NCBI GenBank assembly: GCA_028817635.1
Contig: JAPPPH010000263.1
Location: forward strand, 1 to 13,666
Reading direction: 5' to 3'
DNA length: 13,666 nucleotides
Source of the DNA: Verrucomicrobiales bacterium
Lineage (GTDB): Bacteria > Verrucomicrobiota > Verrucomicrobiia > Limisphaerales > UBA1096
Part shown: positions 7,801 to 10,800 of the stretch, piece by piece
How the letters are laid out: every line of letters begins with the position of its first letter
Position numbering within the stretch: position 1 is the stretch's first letter
Notes under the pieces: model-generated
What the model was told of the DNA's origin: nothing
Database searches by the model: none
The model's input: the letters and a program-made list of their open reading frames with translations, nothing else
Position numbers and translations under genes: made by a program

Positions 7801-10800
7801 AAACCGTCAGCCCGGCGGCGCAGCTCGATATTTATTACACGCTCAAGCTGGCGATCGAGGGTCGCGGCCGGATTGAATTGGATCCAAAAAAATCGGCCTT
7901 TCTCGCCGGCTCAAAAGTGACCCTGAACGCGACACCGGCGACCGGCTACTCGTGGATGCACTGGAGCGGAGACGAGGCGAGCGGAGACTCGACGTTCACG
8001 GTGACGATGGACGCGCACAAGACGATTACCGCGAACTTCAGCCGCGACTATATCATGCCGGACCTGAGCGAGGCAGGGTTCGACGACAAGGGACGGTTTA
8101 CGTTCATCCTCACCAGCGAGCCCAATGCGAACTGCGAAATCCAAGCCACGATCGACGGCGTTCGTTGGCAAAAGCTTGGCAGTTACCAAAACAAAAACGG
8201 AATCGTTCGCATTCCGTTGGCGTACTCGGGCGAGGTCGCGAAACAGATGGTGCGGATCCTCGTGCCGGACGAATTGGCACCGGGACGCATCGCCGGTCAT
8301 TCGCAAAACTATGTCGGCTACATCAACCTCGACATTCCGGCGGGGCAGTCGCTCTACCACGTGCCGCTGGTGCTCTCCGGCAACACGACGATTGCCACGT
8401 TGTTTCAAAACGCGCCAAAAGACTCAACTATTTCCATCCTGAACAGCGAGACCGGCGAGTGGGCCGAGGGCACGCTGGCCGAGACATGGAGCAACGCCTC
8501 GACTGAATTGAAGCAAGGCAGCATTTTCAAGTTCACCAACGCCGGGGACCCGTTCCGTGTGATCCTTACTGGCGCCTACGCCGGGCAGGGCGGCGAGGTG
8601 AGCTTGGTTGACGGGCATTTCGGGTATCCGGCGCCGTTGTCCGGAGTCATTGGAAATGATTTGCAGTTCCCCACATCGGCTCCTGCCGGAACCAAGCTTG
8701 GCCTATTGCAGTCGAACGGCGAGACGACTTGGTACACGTTCGATGGCGCAAGCTGGAGTCCAAGCGAGCCGAGCTTGGGCACCATGCAGGCGGTGCAAGT
8801 CGATGTGCCAGACGAGGCGGTTGCGTGGCAGACACACGGTGCTCCGGATCACAATCGCAAGCCGATCGTCCGCGCAATTACCGGCGATGGCACGCACTTG
8901 GCCGGAACCACGACACTGCTTGAGTTGGACGCCGTGGGCACTCCGATGAGCATTCAATGGACGAAAAACAACGAGCCGATTCCCGGCGCCACACAGCGTT
9001 GGCTGCAGTTGGCCAACCTCGTACCCGGTCAGGCCGGGAGGTACGCGGTCACGTTGCGCAACGCCTTCGGTATCGAGAACAGCAACCCGGTTGAGGTCAA
9101 CGTGCATTACTCGTTAACCACCGTGGTCGCTGCGGGAGAGGGCGCGATCGGGGTCGAGCCAAGCCTGCCGACCTACCCGCCGGGCACGGAGGTGACGTTG
9201 ACAGCCAAGCCGGGCGAAGGCCTTGGCTTTGACAACTGGGAGGGCGACGCCTCTGGCACGGAGGAATCGATCACGATTGTGATGGACGGTCACAAGACGG
9301 TGTCCATCCGCTACCTCAGCGACAACCAACCGCCCACCGTCGCCATCGTGTCGCCGCGTGCCGGCCAGTTTTTCAGTGCGCCGGGCGACGTGGAGATCAG
9401 TCTCGATGCATCCGATCCGGATGGCTCCATCACGCACGTTATTTACGAACGCAAAACGGAGGGCACGGACGAATGGGTGGCGCTTGGCCAAGCGGACTCA
9501 GCGGATGGTGTGTTCACATGGGAAAACGCCGGCGAGGGTGTCTACGAGATTCGCGCCACGGTGACGGACAATCGCTTGGCCAAGGCCGTGTCCGAGCCGG
9601 TCAAAATCACGCTAACCACCGGCAACCTGCCGCCGGTGATCGTCAGCACCTACCCGGCCGAGGGCGATTTCGTGGCAGTGCCCGGCAAGTTTACCTTCAA
9701 GGTAGTGGCGTATGACCCGGACGGGGACATCAAGTCCATCGCGGTCAACCGGGGCACGTTTTTCCCGGCGCACGGGCCAACGTATTGGAACGAGAATGAC
9801 GACGGGCACTCCGTGCTGACCGACACCCGATGGGAAACCGGTTACTACCCGAAATCATCCAAGGTGAAATTCATCGTCGACGTGACCGACAATCAGGACA
9901 AGGTCACGACGCTGGATGTTATTTTTACGGTAAACCACGCACCGACGGTCGAATTGACAGCGCCGGCTGCTGGGGCGGAATTCGTGTCGCCCGCAACGAT
10001 TTCGCTCACGGCCAATGCCAGCGACAACGCGGCGGATGGCGATATGCGGCACGTTGATTTTTTTGCCAATGGCGAACTGGTCGGCCGATCGACGAAAGCG
10101 CCGTACGCCTTTACATGGGAAGGGGTCGAGGCCGGTGAATACCAGATCACCGCAGCGGTGACAGATCGGCATCGGCAGACCGTTGAGACCGAGCCGGTGA
10201 CGATTCAAGTTTTGCAGGGTGCCTTCGTGGCGCTTGTGCAACCGGAGACCAACATCGCGGTTAAGCCGGGCGGAACCACCCGACTGGAGGCCGAGGTGCA
10301 GGCCGGTTCAGCGGCCGTTGCCAAGGTCGAGTTTTTCAAAAACGATCAACTCATTGGAACCGACAATGAGGCTCCCTACGCGCTGGACTGGACCGAGGCT
10401 GAAGCCGGTGTTTATCAGCTCACGGCCAAGGTGACAGACGCCAAGGGCGGAACTGCAATGACCGAAGCCGTCGAGGCAGCGGTCTTTGACAGTGCTGATT
10501 ACCCGGCGCTGGGCCTGCGGCTATGGCTGGACGGCAGTACCGTGACACAGGAGGCCAGCAAGGTCAGCGCCTGGGTTGACCGTACGCCGTTCGGGCACGA
10601 CACAAGCCAGGCCGAGGTTGGACAACAACCGGCATTCCACAGCGAGGGGATCAACGGTCAACCGGCGATCGTATTTGACGGAGAGGACGATATCCTCAGT
10701 GGCACGGCAAACGGCGCGACCTTGCTCGACAGCACCGCGGCGAGCCTGTTCCTCGTGATGAAGCAGGACGGCGGCAGCCGTAACAACGCAGTGTTCGGCT

